Positions 24,301 through 35,662 of a DNA stretch of 64,000 nt are shown piece after piece. Source of the stretch: Karalla daura. Lineage: Eukaryota; Chordata; Actinopteri; Chaetodontiformes; Leiognathidae. The stretch spans positions 16,374,739-16,438,738 of the forward strand of contig CM055192.1 of the NCBI GenBank assembly GCA_029224185.1, written 5' to 3'. The notes under the pieces are model-generated. The model saw nothing but the letters and a program-made list of their open reading frames with translations. It searched no databases and was not told the DNA's origin. Position numbers and translations under genes: made by a program. Each line of letters opens with the position of its first letter. Positions within the stretch are counted from its first letter, which is position 1.

Positions 24301-27300
24301 CACCCATCATGCTTTAAAAAAAACCACCATCCTCAGTTCTTGAAAAAAGGCAGACCCCCGAATCTTTGTTTAAGCTCCCTCCTGCTCCTGTGTACAGATA
24401 CTTTTTAGAGAATAGATGGTTTTAAATGGCTCTCACTGTTACCTGTACGGTATAAATGTGACAAAGCATGTTAAAAAGCGGTCAAAAGAATGCGATCAAA
24501 CATTTGTATTCCAAACCACAAAAAGCAATTGAACATTTCAAAATGACAAAGTGCAACCCTCTCTCCCCCCAAACAGAAGAAAACCTGCCCAGAGCTAGCA
24601 TGGCCCTAAAACTGGGGCTACGAAAGCATCTATGCTACACCTACCAGTCTAGCCATTTTAGTCCTACTTATTTACAGTTTGCTTGTACTATCACGACTGG
24701 AGAGTTACCCTTTTACACCTATGTCATCAGACTTGTTTGCATACTCCCTGAGCAAAGTGTTCGTGTTGTTTTGTTTGTTTTTGCCGGTTTTGCTGAAATT
24801 ATGTTTAAAACCTCAACATTTGTATGGAGCCACTGGTTTGATGGTATGGATTAATGTGTCATTTGAAGGGTCTCCCCCAACGCAAATCTTAAAATCCAGT
24901 CAGAAAACCAGATGAGATTCCAAAACCTTTTACTTTAACAGCCACAGCAGCCATGTGAAACGTGCAGTGAAAGCTATACGTTTCCACACCTTTCACCCCT
25001 GTCCTCCCACCGGTTAGTTTGTCTACAGGGGGCTGAAAAGCCAGTTAATCTGAGTTGGGTCAAACCACATCCAGCTACAGGAAACTGTGTTGAAGTTGAA
25101 AAAGATCTGCACGTGTCCCCATGGAGGGGCAGAGAGTGAAGCCACTCTGGTGGTGGAACCACAACAAAAAGGTTACCGAGATTAAATGAGTTCCTGGTTT
25201 GTTATGAGGACCATAAACCATAAAATACCAAAATGTGTTTTGGCAGACAAGCTCACGTCGAGGGAACCACTACACCAAAATCAAAAAGGATTGGACGTTT
25301 TGTGCCGAGTTTATCCCCACAGGCCAAAAAATTCAGAATGTAAATACAGAAGGAGCGTCTCAGTGTTTTTCCCTTGGTTCTGTTGCATCAACTGCACCGA
25401 GTCTCTCCTAAAACGGATACCAGAAAACTGCCAGGCTGGCAAATAACAGAGGTCGGATTTGGAGATTCAAAATTGCAGATGCATTTTTCATGACCTTAAT
25501 GTGGGTTTGGTTTTCAGGGATGCATTATTAGCTCGGACGGATATTGAAACATTTACCACAAAAACCCATTTGAAAAAGAGTTTTGTTGTACAGTAGACTC
25601 TGGCAAAATCTGATTAATGTTTACAAACCACTGATGGAGCTATGGGCAGAAAACTGACTGAGCTCCTTCAGATAAAAATAGAAAATAGTGCCTCTTTGTC
25701 ACTGTACCTGATGCAGTTTGACTGAATTCTTGTGGCATCAGTAAACTATGGCACCATCTTCCCTTTTAGATCAAATGACAGATACCGAAAACCACCAAAC
25801 TCATTTGTGAATGATTGTAAGTATTGCCTAAGAAAGAAAAATACTGACCCAAACTGACTTTGATGAACGTAGATTTGAAACGCCACACATTTTGTGTGAA
25901 ACCAGTGTCTACAAATACACTCACATATCCTTGTGAGATCTCAAGGGGCACACTGATATTTTAGTTGCTGAATGAAAGTGACTTGAAGTGATTTAAGGAT
26001 TTAAAAACGCTTTGTCGCAAGAAGCTGATTTACAAGGTGCTGCTGAGATAGTGAAATACAGTCTGAACCTTCATCCCCGTTATGGCGTTAACAGGCAAGT
26101 AATTGGCTCTTCTACCACATTCCCTGACCAATCCTAAAATATGTAACCTCTCCGTTTAGAGTTTGATGTAAAGCTTGTGATTAGGCCATCTTCCCAGTAG
26201 CATGCTGTTCAGCCTACTTGTTTATTAACAGATCCCTGATCCCAACCAACTTGTTTCTTACCTTTGGCCAACTGTGAGGCTGAACTGAGACAAACTGTCT
26301 GCCAGTGGTAGCATGCACTACAGTCTCTGATGGGCTTCAGACCGTAATTTATCAGCACTGACAGCCGAGAAATTATGGCCCCCCATTAAGTGGCAGAAAT
26401 TGCAGAGACCGTGATTTTAATAATTCAAGCTGACTTTAATTACGTCTCAGCCCTGCCACAAGTGGCCACAGCACCTGTGGAGTCAAGAGGTATGTGAGAT
26501 CGAGTGGTGAGGAAACGCACTTACCCCATACCACGGCCCATGCCTCCACGACCACGATGCATCATGCCCCCTCGGTCGAAGCCGTCCCGGCCCATGCCCC
26601 TGCCGTCCCCTGCTCCGGGGTACCTCGAGGACTCAGACCCAGCGTAGCCAGAACCTCCGCCCTGTCCATCCTGCCTGTAATTATCTACAAGAGAGAGCAT
26701 GGGTTCATCAGACGTGCCAATGTAAGTGTTTTTACAGTCCATGTCAACACCTGGAAGGCTTGGAAGCTTACTGTAATGGTTGGACTGGTTGTAACTTGGT
26801 GGGCCACCTTGCTGGTTGTACTGACTGGATGGGGGCTGCCCATAGGAGCCGGCAGCCTGAGGAGGGTAGGCAGGGGGAGCCTGTTGCTGCTGCTGGCTCT
26901 GCTGCTGGTAGCCCTGCTGCTGGCCGTAGCTGGCCTGCTGGGCCTGGTAGCCTGGCTGCTGCTGGCCGTACGCCGCTGGCTGGGAGTAACTGTTTTGGTT
27001 GTAACTAGCCGGCTGGCTATTGGAATTGTAACTAACGGAGAGAGAGGGAGACAAGGCGTTAGCACTTAAAGACTTCCACAGCACTGTGAACTGATTCCTT
27101 ATCACGGTGTGCATACCTCTGCGGTGCAGTGGGAGCAGCCTGCTGGCCATATCCAGGGTAAGCAGACTGGGAGGTGTAACCAGGCTGAGAACCATAAGAC
27201 TGGGAAGCAGCTGGAGCAGCAGCGGCAGGAGTGCTATCATATCCACTGGCTCCATAACCCTGGGCTGACTGGGGGTAGCTGTGACTGGTGGACTGGGCAG

Positions 27301-28544
27301 CAGGGTAACCAGCTGTTAAAGAAAACACAAAAAGTTTGATTTGATTTTATTATCAGCTACATTCATAAATGAAGTAAAGACTGTAGGAAACTAAATTGGT
27401 CATAATTTGCAAACAGAACCACATCAAAACAAGGCAAAACCCCCACTACCACTGACCTGATGCCTGCTGACCATAGGAGGACCCATACTGCTGTTGCTGC
27501 TGGGGGTAGCCTCCAGTGGCCGGGGTCGACTGGGAGTAACTCCCATCAGCAGCAGCTGGCTGGGCATATGAGCCATAGTTCTGTTGTCCATAGCCCTGCT
27601 GGAAAGTAAAACCACAGGGAGTTTAGATAAGAGCCGACTCAAAAACAATCTCAGAAAGGCATCGTTCTCATAAATTTAAGCTTACTTGTGCGGACTGTCC
27701 ATAGCTTTGTGAGGGCTGGGCAGCATAGGAGGCATACCTAAGAAGGGGAAAACACATTTCATTAATGCATTCCTTAAAAATTCAATTAACCAGGCGTGGG
27801 TTGATAGTCCCAAGCTACACATGAGGTGGATTTGCCTGATTTGTCTGGACAGGGAGGGACATTTTGTGCAGCCAAATAAATCACAGTATGATAAGGTTTT
27901 ATCTGCAGTAGCTGCACGGGAGAACCACTCACTTAAGACACATTATTAAACTAATCAAATTACTAAAGATTAAAGGATCTTACCCTTGCTGACCGCTGGT
28001 CTGGTTGTAGGAACTGTAATCTGTTGAGGGAAATGTTCAGAACCGTTAACCAGTCACTGCGCGTGCGAAAAGCAAACAAACATTCTTTGGCGCGAGCTGC
28101 GCGGCTAACGCTAAGGCTAACGGAATGCTAGGCTAGCGCGCAGCGGGGACGTCGCCATTCAGAGACCAGCAGCGCAAACCATTCATTACACAAGACCCGT
28201 TTCAACACAAATGCACACGTTCACGGCAATACTGCGATAATGCATCCTGTTGCAATGCTTGCTGTAACGTCAAAGTAGTCGTTGTATGCGGTATGATGGA
28301 GCAAATGGCAAAAAAACGATTCGGAATTTACAACGACGATTCTGTGAGCGACCATGACTAGGCCCGTGTTAGCAAGCCAGCTAACGATGATATTCGACGA
28401 GATAAAAACCCCAAAGGATGGCTATGTTGACGTCTTCTCCTTTGGTGCAAGTTACACAAGTTATTTCGTTAAGGTAAACGATACAAATCCACCAAAATCC
28501 GTATGAAATAACATAATTGAGCACTCACCCGGAGCCGACGCCAT
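21373..28544 (-). CDS. ewsr1: EWS RNA-binding protein 1 (FET family), complete
   Basis: FET-family nuclear protein that binds RNA and couples transcription to splicing. Fifteen minus-strand exons join in phase to 602 residues: 28529-28544, 27984-28020, 27686-27737, 27457-27598, 27117-27312, 26772-27031, 26525-26684, 23652-23689, 23006-23035, 22805-22920, 22594-22723, 22394-22504, 22173-22299, 21488-21844, 21373-21409. Residues 1-~250 form the SYGQ-rich low-complexity activation domain. RGG1 is at about 265-300 and the RRM at about 320-405 (STIYITGLTEKANLEEMAEF; RRLGQPAINIYTDKDTGKPK). The RanBP2-type zinc finger is at about 460-493 (GDWECPNPGCGNQNFAW), with RGG3 after it. The protein ends HRQERRDRPY, the family's C-terminal nuclear-localisation signal. 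Human EWSR1 is 656 residues. I cannot tell whether this is the a or b duplicate of teleosts. Confidence 0.97.
23690..26524 (-). other. ewsr1 intron 7 (2.8 kb outlier)
   Basis: The other ewsr1 introns measure 78-616 bases. This one is 2,835 bases and separates the activation-domain exons from the RGG/RRM exons. It contains no ORF with protein character, only short A and T runs. AT-rich patches at 24290-24560 and 26340-26460 look like ordinary unique sequence. Confidence 0.7.
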
Positions 28545-28690
28545 TTCAGTGTATCTATGCACGACGACAGGATAGAACTAGTTGCCGGAGAAATGAAGCC
28601 TCTTATCGTGGAACGGCGAAGTCTCGCGATACAAGACTGACCTAGTTCACTCACGTCAACGTGGCCGCCATTGTGCTAGTGTCATTTTTA
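28545..28690 (-). promoter_or_regulatory. ewsr1 5' UTR and housekeeping-type promoter
   Basis: Two elements sit upstream of the ATG. TCTCGCGATA at 28622-28631 differs by one base from the palindromic TCTCGCGAGA housekeeping-promoter element. ACAATGGCGGC on the minus strand (about 28674-28664) is a YY1-type site. There is no TATA box. The arrangement suits a broadly expressed gene. The exact start site cannot be read. Confidence 0.5.
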
Positions 28691-29639
28691 GCAGTGTAAA
28701 GGGAAATGTCACTATTGTGTGCTGTTATATTGAACTTTAGAAACCGACCTCAGGAATCGGGTATGGTGACATTTGTCCATCGCATTGTCATGTATAGAGT
28801 TATGTCAATACATACCTATGTAAATATATATACATATTTTGCTAAAAGCTAATTCACTGGGATGAGGACAGTACAATGTGCTCATGCATTTTCCTGGTTT
28901 ACATTTTTTAACAAGTACTTGATCCATACCTAATGAGGAGCGATGCAAATGATGCAGAGAGAGTAAACTTATTGCCTCAAGTAATTTTTAAGCCCATTTT
29001 CTATCAAAAATTACAGGCATCATTTGTGCCTGTTTGTAGATAATGCCTCACATCACTGAATAGAAACCAGGAAACATTGTTCAATTACATTAGTTTGCTG
29101 TAATGTAGTTTCCATGATAATTATCTATTGTGAATCTTAGAATACAACAAAAAGTGTCAAGATAGAGGTGCATCTGAAGCATTTAAACAAGTACCAAGGA
29201 AAGTATTCAAAATGGGCACTAAACTTGTATGGTTACACACATCCTGATAGTTATGTTATCATAACAAGGGCCTTTGTCTAGCCCAATATGGTTACCAGTT
29301 ATTGTAATTGAAGATCCAGATTGGTAATGAACAGCTTGATATGACGCAAATGCTTGGGGGTGAGAGTGTCCCTTCCTGTGTTAACTGATGTGGGCCATTT
29401 ACCCAAGTACCCATGTGCTCACAGGAAAAAACATGCAGACTGTACAAAGAAATGGCCGAGAGCAGGCAGGAAAGCACACCCTTCTTGCTGTGAGGCAACA
29501 GCACAAACTCAATTGGCCCAATGTAATTCATATTAGAAAAATAAGACAATACGGCATTAGAAGCCAACCTCAATCTGACTACAATACCACATGAGTCTCA
29601 AAAGAACTCACCAACAGACAGGTCGTTTGAGAAAATATA
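28691..29639. other. Intergenic region, ewsr1 promoter to Harbinger-like gene 3' end
   Basis: AT-rich unique sequence without recognisable genes or obvious repeats. Confidence 0.55.
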
Positions 29640-29645
29640 TTTATT
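29640..29645 (-). terminator. Polyadenylation signal of the Harbinger-like gene
   Basis: AATAAA on the minus strand, about 90 bases after the stop codon, in an AT-rich context. Confidence 0.6.
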
Positions 29646-29734
29646 TTCAAGAGAGACAATGATCTTCAGGCAAAAATCATCATCACATACCTGTACACGA
29701 ACTATATACAAAGGTAAAAAAATCCACATCAAAA

Positions 29735-31570
29735 TCAAAATGATTCATTCAGATACTGCTCCAAAGCTGCACGCATTTCAACACCCTCAGTGTGCACAAT
29801 TTCTGGCTCTGATGGCGTATAAGGCTGTGGGAGGGAAATAGTTAAATCACACTCTTCTCTGTAGTCCTCACCACGGATCTCACAGAGGTTGTGAAGTACA
29901 CAGCATGTGTACACCATGGACCTCACCCTCTCCAGAGTGCAGTCATTTCTTTTCTGCAGACATTTCCATCTTCCTTTCAGTCTTTCAAATGCAATTTCTA
30001 CCACCAATCTGGCGTCACTTATTTTGCAGTTGTATATCTCCTGGTGTGGTGTGAGGTGACCATCGTCCGGATAAGGCTTCATAAGCCAGCTTGTTAACGG
30101 ATAGGCCCCATCTCCGATGATGTAGAGGCCCAGATCTTGTCCACTGATTGGTCTGTGTTGCTGTGAAAGCAGTTTCCCCCCTTCAGCCAGATCCCACAAT
30201 GAAGACAGGCACAGAACGCTGGTTTCATGCAAGCTGCCCGGTTGGCCAGCGTACACATGCCAAAACAAACCCCTGCTGTCGACGACAGCCTGTAATATGA
30301 TAGAATACCACCCCTCACTATTGCAGTACTCTGCATGCCGGTCCAGGGGGGCCAAAATGGGGATGTGCGTGCCATCCACAGCCCCCACACACTGTGGCAA
30401 ACCCCATCTTTGTTCAAAATCTGTGGAGACTACTTTCAGCTTCTCTGTGCCTGGAAACTGGATGACTTCAGGCAACAAGATTTCCTCCACAGCGGAGCAG
30501 AAGTCTTTCAGACAGTCACAAGCTGTTGAAATGCCAACCCCAAAGAGGTGCGCAACGGCTCTGTATTCAGCATTTGTTGCAAGTTTAAAGAGGGATATAG
30601 CAACTCTTTTTTGGAGTGGTATGGAGCGCCGGAAGTTTGTGTCTTTTCTCCCCAGCGCAGACTCCAGGCAGTCACAGAGGTAATGAAAAGTGTCTTTGGA
30701 CATCCGGAAGTGTGAGATCCACTGGTCGCTGGTAAAACCGGGGACAACGCTTCTCCACCAGTCCTCTGCCCTGGCATGGACCCAAACGGATGGCGAACGG
30801 CGTCGAGCAAGCATCAACATCGTTTTCTGAAACACAAAAAGGTTACATTTTAGTCTCCCATACCACTGATAAAGACATAGAAGGCTTTAGGGGCACTCTA
30901 TGTCAGCCTCTGGTTTGGCATCAGACTTATGGACAAAATAAAACTATAAATTAAGACATTTTGGTGGTGAACGTAGTGTTGTCTCACAGGAAGAAGATAA
31001 CTGGTTTCAATCCTGGTCCTGTTCGATCATGGTCCTGCAATAATTATTTGCAATTCTTCATGGACATTTTTTACGATCACTCTGTGAAAGGTGTATTTTT
31101 CCAATTTTAGATGTTGGAACCTGGCTTTCTCAAAGGGAAACCTTCCCAAGGGATCAATAAAGTTTCAGTCTATCTATCTAATGGATGAAAGTAATGGCTG
31201 GACAACCCACACTGTGGTCATTTACACGTTTGTGCACTTTTATAAAACAATTTATTTCCCTGTGCTTTAAGTGTTGTTCCACACTATATATGCATTACAC
31301 TGTTTGTCATGCAGCGTACTGACGAAAAATGACAATAATACTTCAGATCTCCAAAAAGGGGAAGTCTGAGACTCTGTTCCTCACCAGTGTCCGCTGCCTG
31401 CTGCTTCTTCTCATGTCCTCGATCTGGTTAAAAGCGACCAGCTGTCGCAGCAGACTGAGCTTCTTCTCTCTCTTTCTCGCCTTCTGATCCTCCTCGAACT
31501 CGTGCACCAACACGGCGACGAGGCCGAGGATCGACAACAAGCACACAGCTCCGATCGTCGCGTCCTCCAT
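29735..31570 (-). CDS. HARBI1-like PIF/Harbinger DDE nuclease, two exons
   Basis: Exon 1 is 31385-31570 (62 codons, ATG at 31570) and exon 2 is 29735-30826. The donor GTGAGG and the acceptor after TTTTTGTGTTTCAG join in phase 0 to give 425 residues. Exon 2 encodes a complete DDE_Tnp_4 nuclease. It has a helix-turn-helix-like segment (QKRVAISLFKLATNAEYRAV), then D213 in VGAVDGTH, D301 in IGDGAYPL and E343 in FERLKGRW, so the catalytic triad is intact. The C-terminal VLHNLCEIRGE block is typical of HARBI1/ALP1 proteins. Exon 1 encodes a hydrophobic stretch (GAVCLLSILGLVAVLV) and a basic tail (KARKREKK). No stop or frameshift interrupts it. No terminal inverted repeats or target duplication were seen. 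It may be a domesticated gene or a recent insertion. Alternatively, exon 1 could be a separate microprotein. Confidence 0.82.
31100..31185 (+). mobile_element. Retroposon-like 3' tail inside the Harbinger-like gene intron
   Basis: GGGATCAATAAAGTTTCAGT followed by CTATCTATCTA resembles the 3' ends of common fish non-LTR retroposons. It lies within the 558-bp intron. No coding part is attached, so it is probably a short 5'-truncated copy. Confidence 0.45.
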
Positions 31571-32401
31571 CCTGTTCTTGTTGATGTTTTGCCGTGTCGC
31601 ACACGTTAGACGCACGGTGACGTCACTTCGGTTTTTTAAACCAACTTTATTCAAAACGTTGGATTACAATAAAAATGAATAAAGAATGTTATAACCGTAT
31701 CTGCATGGGTTTTGATGCTCCCGTGGTAACTCACTTTCCTTCCACAGTCCAAAACATGCATGTTTAGGTCGGTGAGCGTGAGAGTGAATGGTGTGTGCGT
31801 CATCTAAATTACGCGTGCTGAGACTTTAGAAACACAAACATTACATTACACTACTGCTCACTCCATGAGCACCTTAAAACGGAGAATATGCATCGATATT
31901 GTTTGGTAAATTTCACACTACGAATGACCGACAGAGCCTCTATTGTAGGTGCAGTGTAATTCTCCCTGCAGGCCTCATGTTTGACCGCTAGGGGGCGGTA
32001 GTGTTGTTTTTTTTTAAAACCCTGTAAACACGAAGAAGACTTGACGTAGGGCGTCTGTTTGGCTCTGTTATTGTATTATCACGCCGGTTTTTTCTGACAA
32101 TACAGTTATTATTCACATATCGAGGATAATTATTGAGGACATATCGACGATTTCAAAGGCTTTTAAGCGAGTACCACATATGCTTTGTCGATGACAGAAA
32201 AGAGTATTTCGCAGGCAATAACGAGAGACTCCAGCTCCGATTCTTAATGTTTTGACGAGTGATCAATCTTATGTATGTATGTTTATGCAATACTTTTCCA
32301 TTTTCTGAATACGTTGTGCCTTTTGTGAGCACACGTCTGTTTACCAGCACTATGCCCCGACGGGACTAGTGACTTGAGGCACTAGCTGAAGCTAATCTCA
32401 C
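31571..32401. promoter_or_regulatory. Shared divergent promoter region (Harbinger-like gene / rhbdd3)
   Basis: The two start codons face away from each other across 831 bases. A perfect CRE, TGACGTCA, sits at 31618-31625, 48 bases upstream of the Harbinger-like ATG. CCGCTAGGGGGCGGT at 31985-31999 resembles the CTCF core motif. Whether either is occupied, or whether one bidirectional promoter serves both genes, cannot be read from sequence. Confidence 0.45.
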
Positions 32402-34056
32402 ATGATGCTGAATCGAATATTTTCAGTGTGGTTCTGGTTTCGATCAGATCGGCCCGGCTTCTGCCTGGGAACATGTTTACTGATAATCCTCATGCTGCTG
32501 ATATATACTGGAGGGATAGAGGCCAATCTGAGCTTGGGTCCAGGTGGAGACTTCCCCAGGGTCAGAGGTAAACTGGCGATACCTGTTATGCACCAACACG
32601 CAGATGTGGTATTTCAGGTTGGATAACATGCAATGCTCTCTCTCTCCTCAGATGTGTTCCTGTATGCTCTGAGCCACGATGAGCTGCCCTCTCTGCTGGT
32701 CAGTGTTGCTCTGCTGCTGCTGGTGGGGCGCTGTCAGGAGCGCCGCTGGGGGACGGTGGCCTTCCTCGCCCTCTCCATCCTGACAATGACCTTTCTGCCC
32801 CTCCTCTACGCCCTGGTCCTCTTTGTGGGTGGCGGCGAGGCAAGCCGGGTCTGCGGTTACTCTGCCACCCAGCTGGCTCTGTTCACGGCGCAGTGTCGAC
32901 AGGTGCAGCAGAGGAGGCTGCTGAGGTGTTTGCCCGTCTGGTGTCTGCCCTGGATCCATCTGCTGTTTGGTCTGCTGCTGCTGCCGGGGACCCCCGCCCT
33001 GCTGCACTTCTGTGCAATATGCACTGGACACAACTGTATCCTTCCCTGTTTTTACCATCTGCCTCACAAGCTCCTTAGTTTGACTGATATAGAAATAGAT
33101 GACATACAAGTCATAGTCGCTCTTCCCTGGAACTAAGTTTCAGGCCTGAATAAGAGAGATATACTGTCTTTTAGGCCTACAATGTTAACATGTGATCGGT
33201 TGCTGAGTACTTGGCATGCAACTTCATCAGTCTACAGTAAAGCCAATTTTAATACGAGTTACATCATGGCCATCATACATCTTTTTGTATTATGCTTAAC
33301 AGAACTCTCAGATCAACAGTCCTTCATTGGGATGTTACAGGAGCTGGAGGATGCCAGCGTCTTTGCTTTCATTCCTAAATGGGCATACGTTCCCACCTCA
33401 ACCAGGTTCACTTTGCCCACCTACACCACCCCACAAAGGTGCTTATACTTTTTAAAAAACCTGTAGTCTGAAGGCATACGCTGAATCTCCACATGCAGGT
33501 TTCATTATTTCAGATTTCATCTTTTGTGACAGATCAAGATCAGTCCCTGTAAACCAGGCAGCTGCTCCCACCATGAGGGATCCCTCTGACTTGAATCACC
33601 ACCCATGGGTGGATCCATTGCCTGCTTGGGTCATGCAAGAGTCAGCTGCACAATCTGATGCTGAGGTACTGGAGGAGCAGATGCTGAGAGCTGGGATATT
33701 GGCCTCTTTACAGGATGCGCCTGATGATCCCGATGCAAAAGTGGAGGTGCCTAAATCATCAGTTTCCTCGCTGCGGTGAGTCAAAGTTTAATATTGTTTT
33801 GTGTGCATGTTTCATTATGTCAGAATATCGCGGAGCTGATTCTTCTTTCACTTTAATCGTTCCTATATGGCACATCTTTCCCCTCAGACTGCAGCAGCTG
33901 GAGAAGATGGGCTTCCCCACGGAGAAAGCCGTGGTGGCGCTCGCCGCCTCGAAGCAGCTAGATGGCGCCATCTCTCTACTGATCGACGACAGCGTCGGCG
34001 AGCAGGCTGTGGTCGTGTCCAAAGCCAAGAGCCCTCCGACGCCACAGAGCACCTAG
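32402..34056 (+). CDS. rhbdd3: Rhomboid domain-containing protein 3, complete
   Basis: Five exons (32402-32567, 32652-33035, 33312-33438, 33533-33775, 33888-34056) join in phase to 362 residues. Residues 1-~190 form a multipass rhomboid-like membrane domain (first TM GTCLLIILMLLIYTGG). Ser126 in CGYSATQLALF and His174 in LLHFCAICTG align with the rhomboid GxSG and HxxGxxxG motifs. The cytosolic tail carries EEQMLRAGILASL and a C-terminal UBA domain (about 307-350: LQQLEKMGFPTEKAVVALAA, SKQLDGAISLLID) that should bind ubiquitin. The C-terminal half matches human RHBDD3 closely. The ATG at 32402 is followed by a second Met, and either could initiate. Intron 2 has U12-type splice signals, which explains its acceptor choice. 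The gene converges with emid1. Confidence 0.95.
33036..33311 (+). other. rhbdd3 intron 2, probable U12-type
   Basis: The donor GTATCCTT (33036-33043) and a branch-site-like TGCTTAAC (33293-33300), 10-12 bases before the acceptor AG (33310-33311), match minor-spliceosome consensus. Only this acceptor keeps frame (T + AT = Tyr184). The nearer CAG at 33301-33302 would give a stop codon. Confidence 0.75.
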
Positions 34057-35662
34057 ACGAGCTCGCTCTTATTCACACTGATGCATCGTTTGCTCTCTGC
34101 AGTAAACTGGACACGTGCTATGCTTGGGTTTTGCTGAGCTTTAATTTTCAATTTTCCCTGTGGGCTACTCGTGGAGCCGTGTAATGGTCAGGATTCCTGT
34201 GGAAAAGTGGAAGGAAAGATTGAGTTGTTCTTCCACGAATGCACGGCTTAAGTGTAGGTGCAAGGCCGAGGATTTGAAGGTGATTTCTTTATGATAAAAT
34301 GTACACTGGAACGAGTGGATGTTTCATTTCTGTTGTGAACTTATTCAGTGAACGCTGACACAGATGAAGAGAGGTGACGTGTTTTTAAAAAAAGAAACAA
34401 TGAACATCATTTTATTACACCAATCAACTAGACAGGATTATCTTAACACAATAACACATTTGCGAGAAAAAAGTCTGAATTATGAAATAATGGTTACACA
34501 ACAGCATACAAAATAAACTACAGTTGATTGTTTTAAATAGTTTCACAATAAGTTTGATATAAAATGGAAAAAAAAACAAAACAAAAAAAAAACAAATCTT
34601 CTCATCAGGACAGTTGAAGCAGATTACCAACACGACAGTGGTAAAAATTATGTTCAAGTTCCATTAACAGGTTTTCTATTTCCTCTGTGTGTGTGCGTGA
34701 GTGTAGCCAGTTCACAGAGAGCTGCTATCATCATCATGTTTTGTACATTATCTTGTGTTTTGCATAACTTATGACAGTCACTGATATGTAAACCCAAATG
34801 CAACCCCTTGTGCTTTTATTTTTTTCCAAGCACAGATGTATATAATATCATATTGTATATTAAGTTGCCGTCTGTACTTACAGGGAGGAAAGAAAACACA
34901 CCAGAAAACTACAAATCACTGTTAGCAACACGTATCTCAATCAGAGTGGAGATGACTTCATCTTTTTAGTGCACTACATAACACTGAGTTAAACAATATG
35001 TTAGAAGTATAACAAAATTAATACTAGGGAGTAGAGGTTTGTTTGTGTACTTGTGTCCCGCAGACTGTACATGCGCAATATACTTAAATAGTGGAATCTC
35101 TTCAGGTTGCAGTTACATTGTGAAAGCAATACAAACTAAAATGCAGTCAGTTTCCTCACACCGGATTCCTCCTGTAATTCATTACTCTAAATGACCCTTA
35201 TCGTCCAGAACTGTTTGTGACTTGAGGAGCACCACAGAAGATTTATTTTTTTCCTTTTTTTTCCAGACGCAAACATCGTTAACTCTGAGGCTTTAGTTCT
35301 GCGGCCAAAGGAGCGAGATGCAGGAGGGGCTGCTGGGCGGGCTATGGTGTCTGACGAGGGAGAGCAGATGGAGGCAGGTGGGCGAGGGGATGGGTGGAGG
35401 TCAAACTAGTTGTTCTCAGGTTCTCGGTGGAGGTGGGTGGGGGGGCATAGTGGAGTATCAGTGGAGTTTCCCTGAGGTGTCCCCCCCAAATCCTGAATCT
35501 GACGGTAAAGCCTAGAGAGGACGTCAGACAGGTCTAAATCTGCCGAGTGCCGGTGAGAACTATGGGAGGAGGGGGAGGCAGCCCAGCCTGTGATCCTCAG
35601 GGTCAGCGGAGGAAAGTGGGGGGGAGGGAGGGGGGGCAGAGGGTGTGGGTGGGATGAGGGGG
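34057..35662. other. Convergent 3' UTRs of rhbdd3 and emid1
   Basis: On the plus strand a possible rhbdd3 signal AATAAA lies at 34512-34517. On the minus strand emid1 has AATAAA candidates at 35247-35242, 34820-34815 and 34416-34411. If the distal signals are used, the two transcripts overlap tail to tail. I see no further coding sequence. The segment 35400-35662 is G-rich on the plus strand. Confidence 0.55.

Noticed and set aside
33182..33466. Reading rhbdd3 exon 3 from the CAG at 33301-33302
   Set aside because: It gives TAA at the junction. The acceptor at 33310-33311 is in frame and fits U12 geometry.
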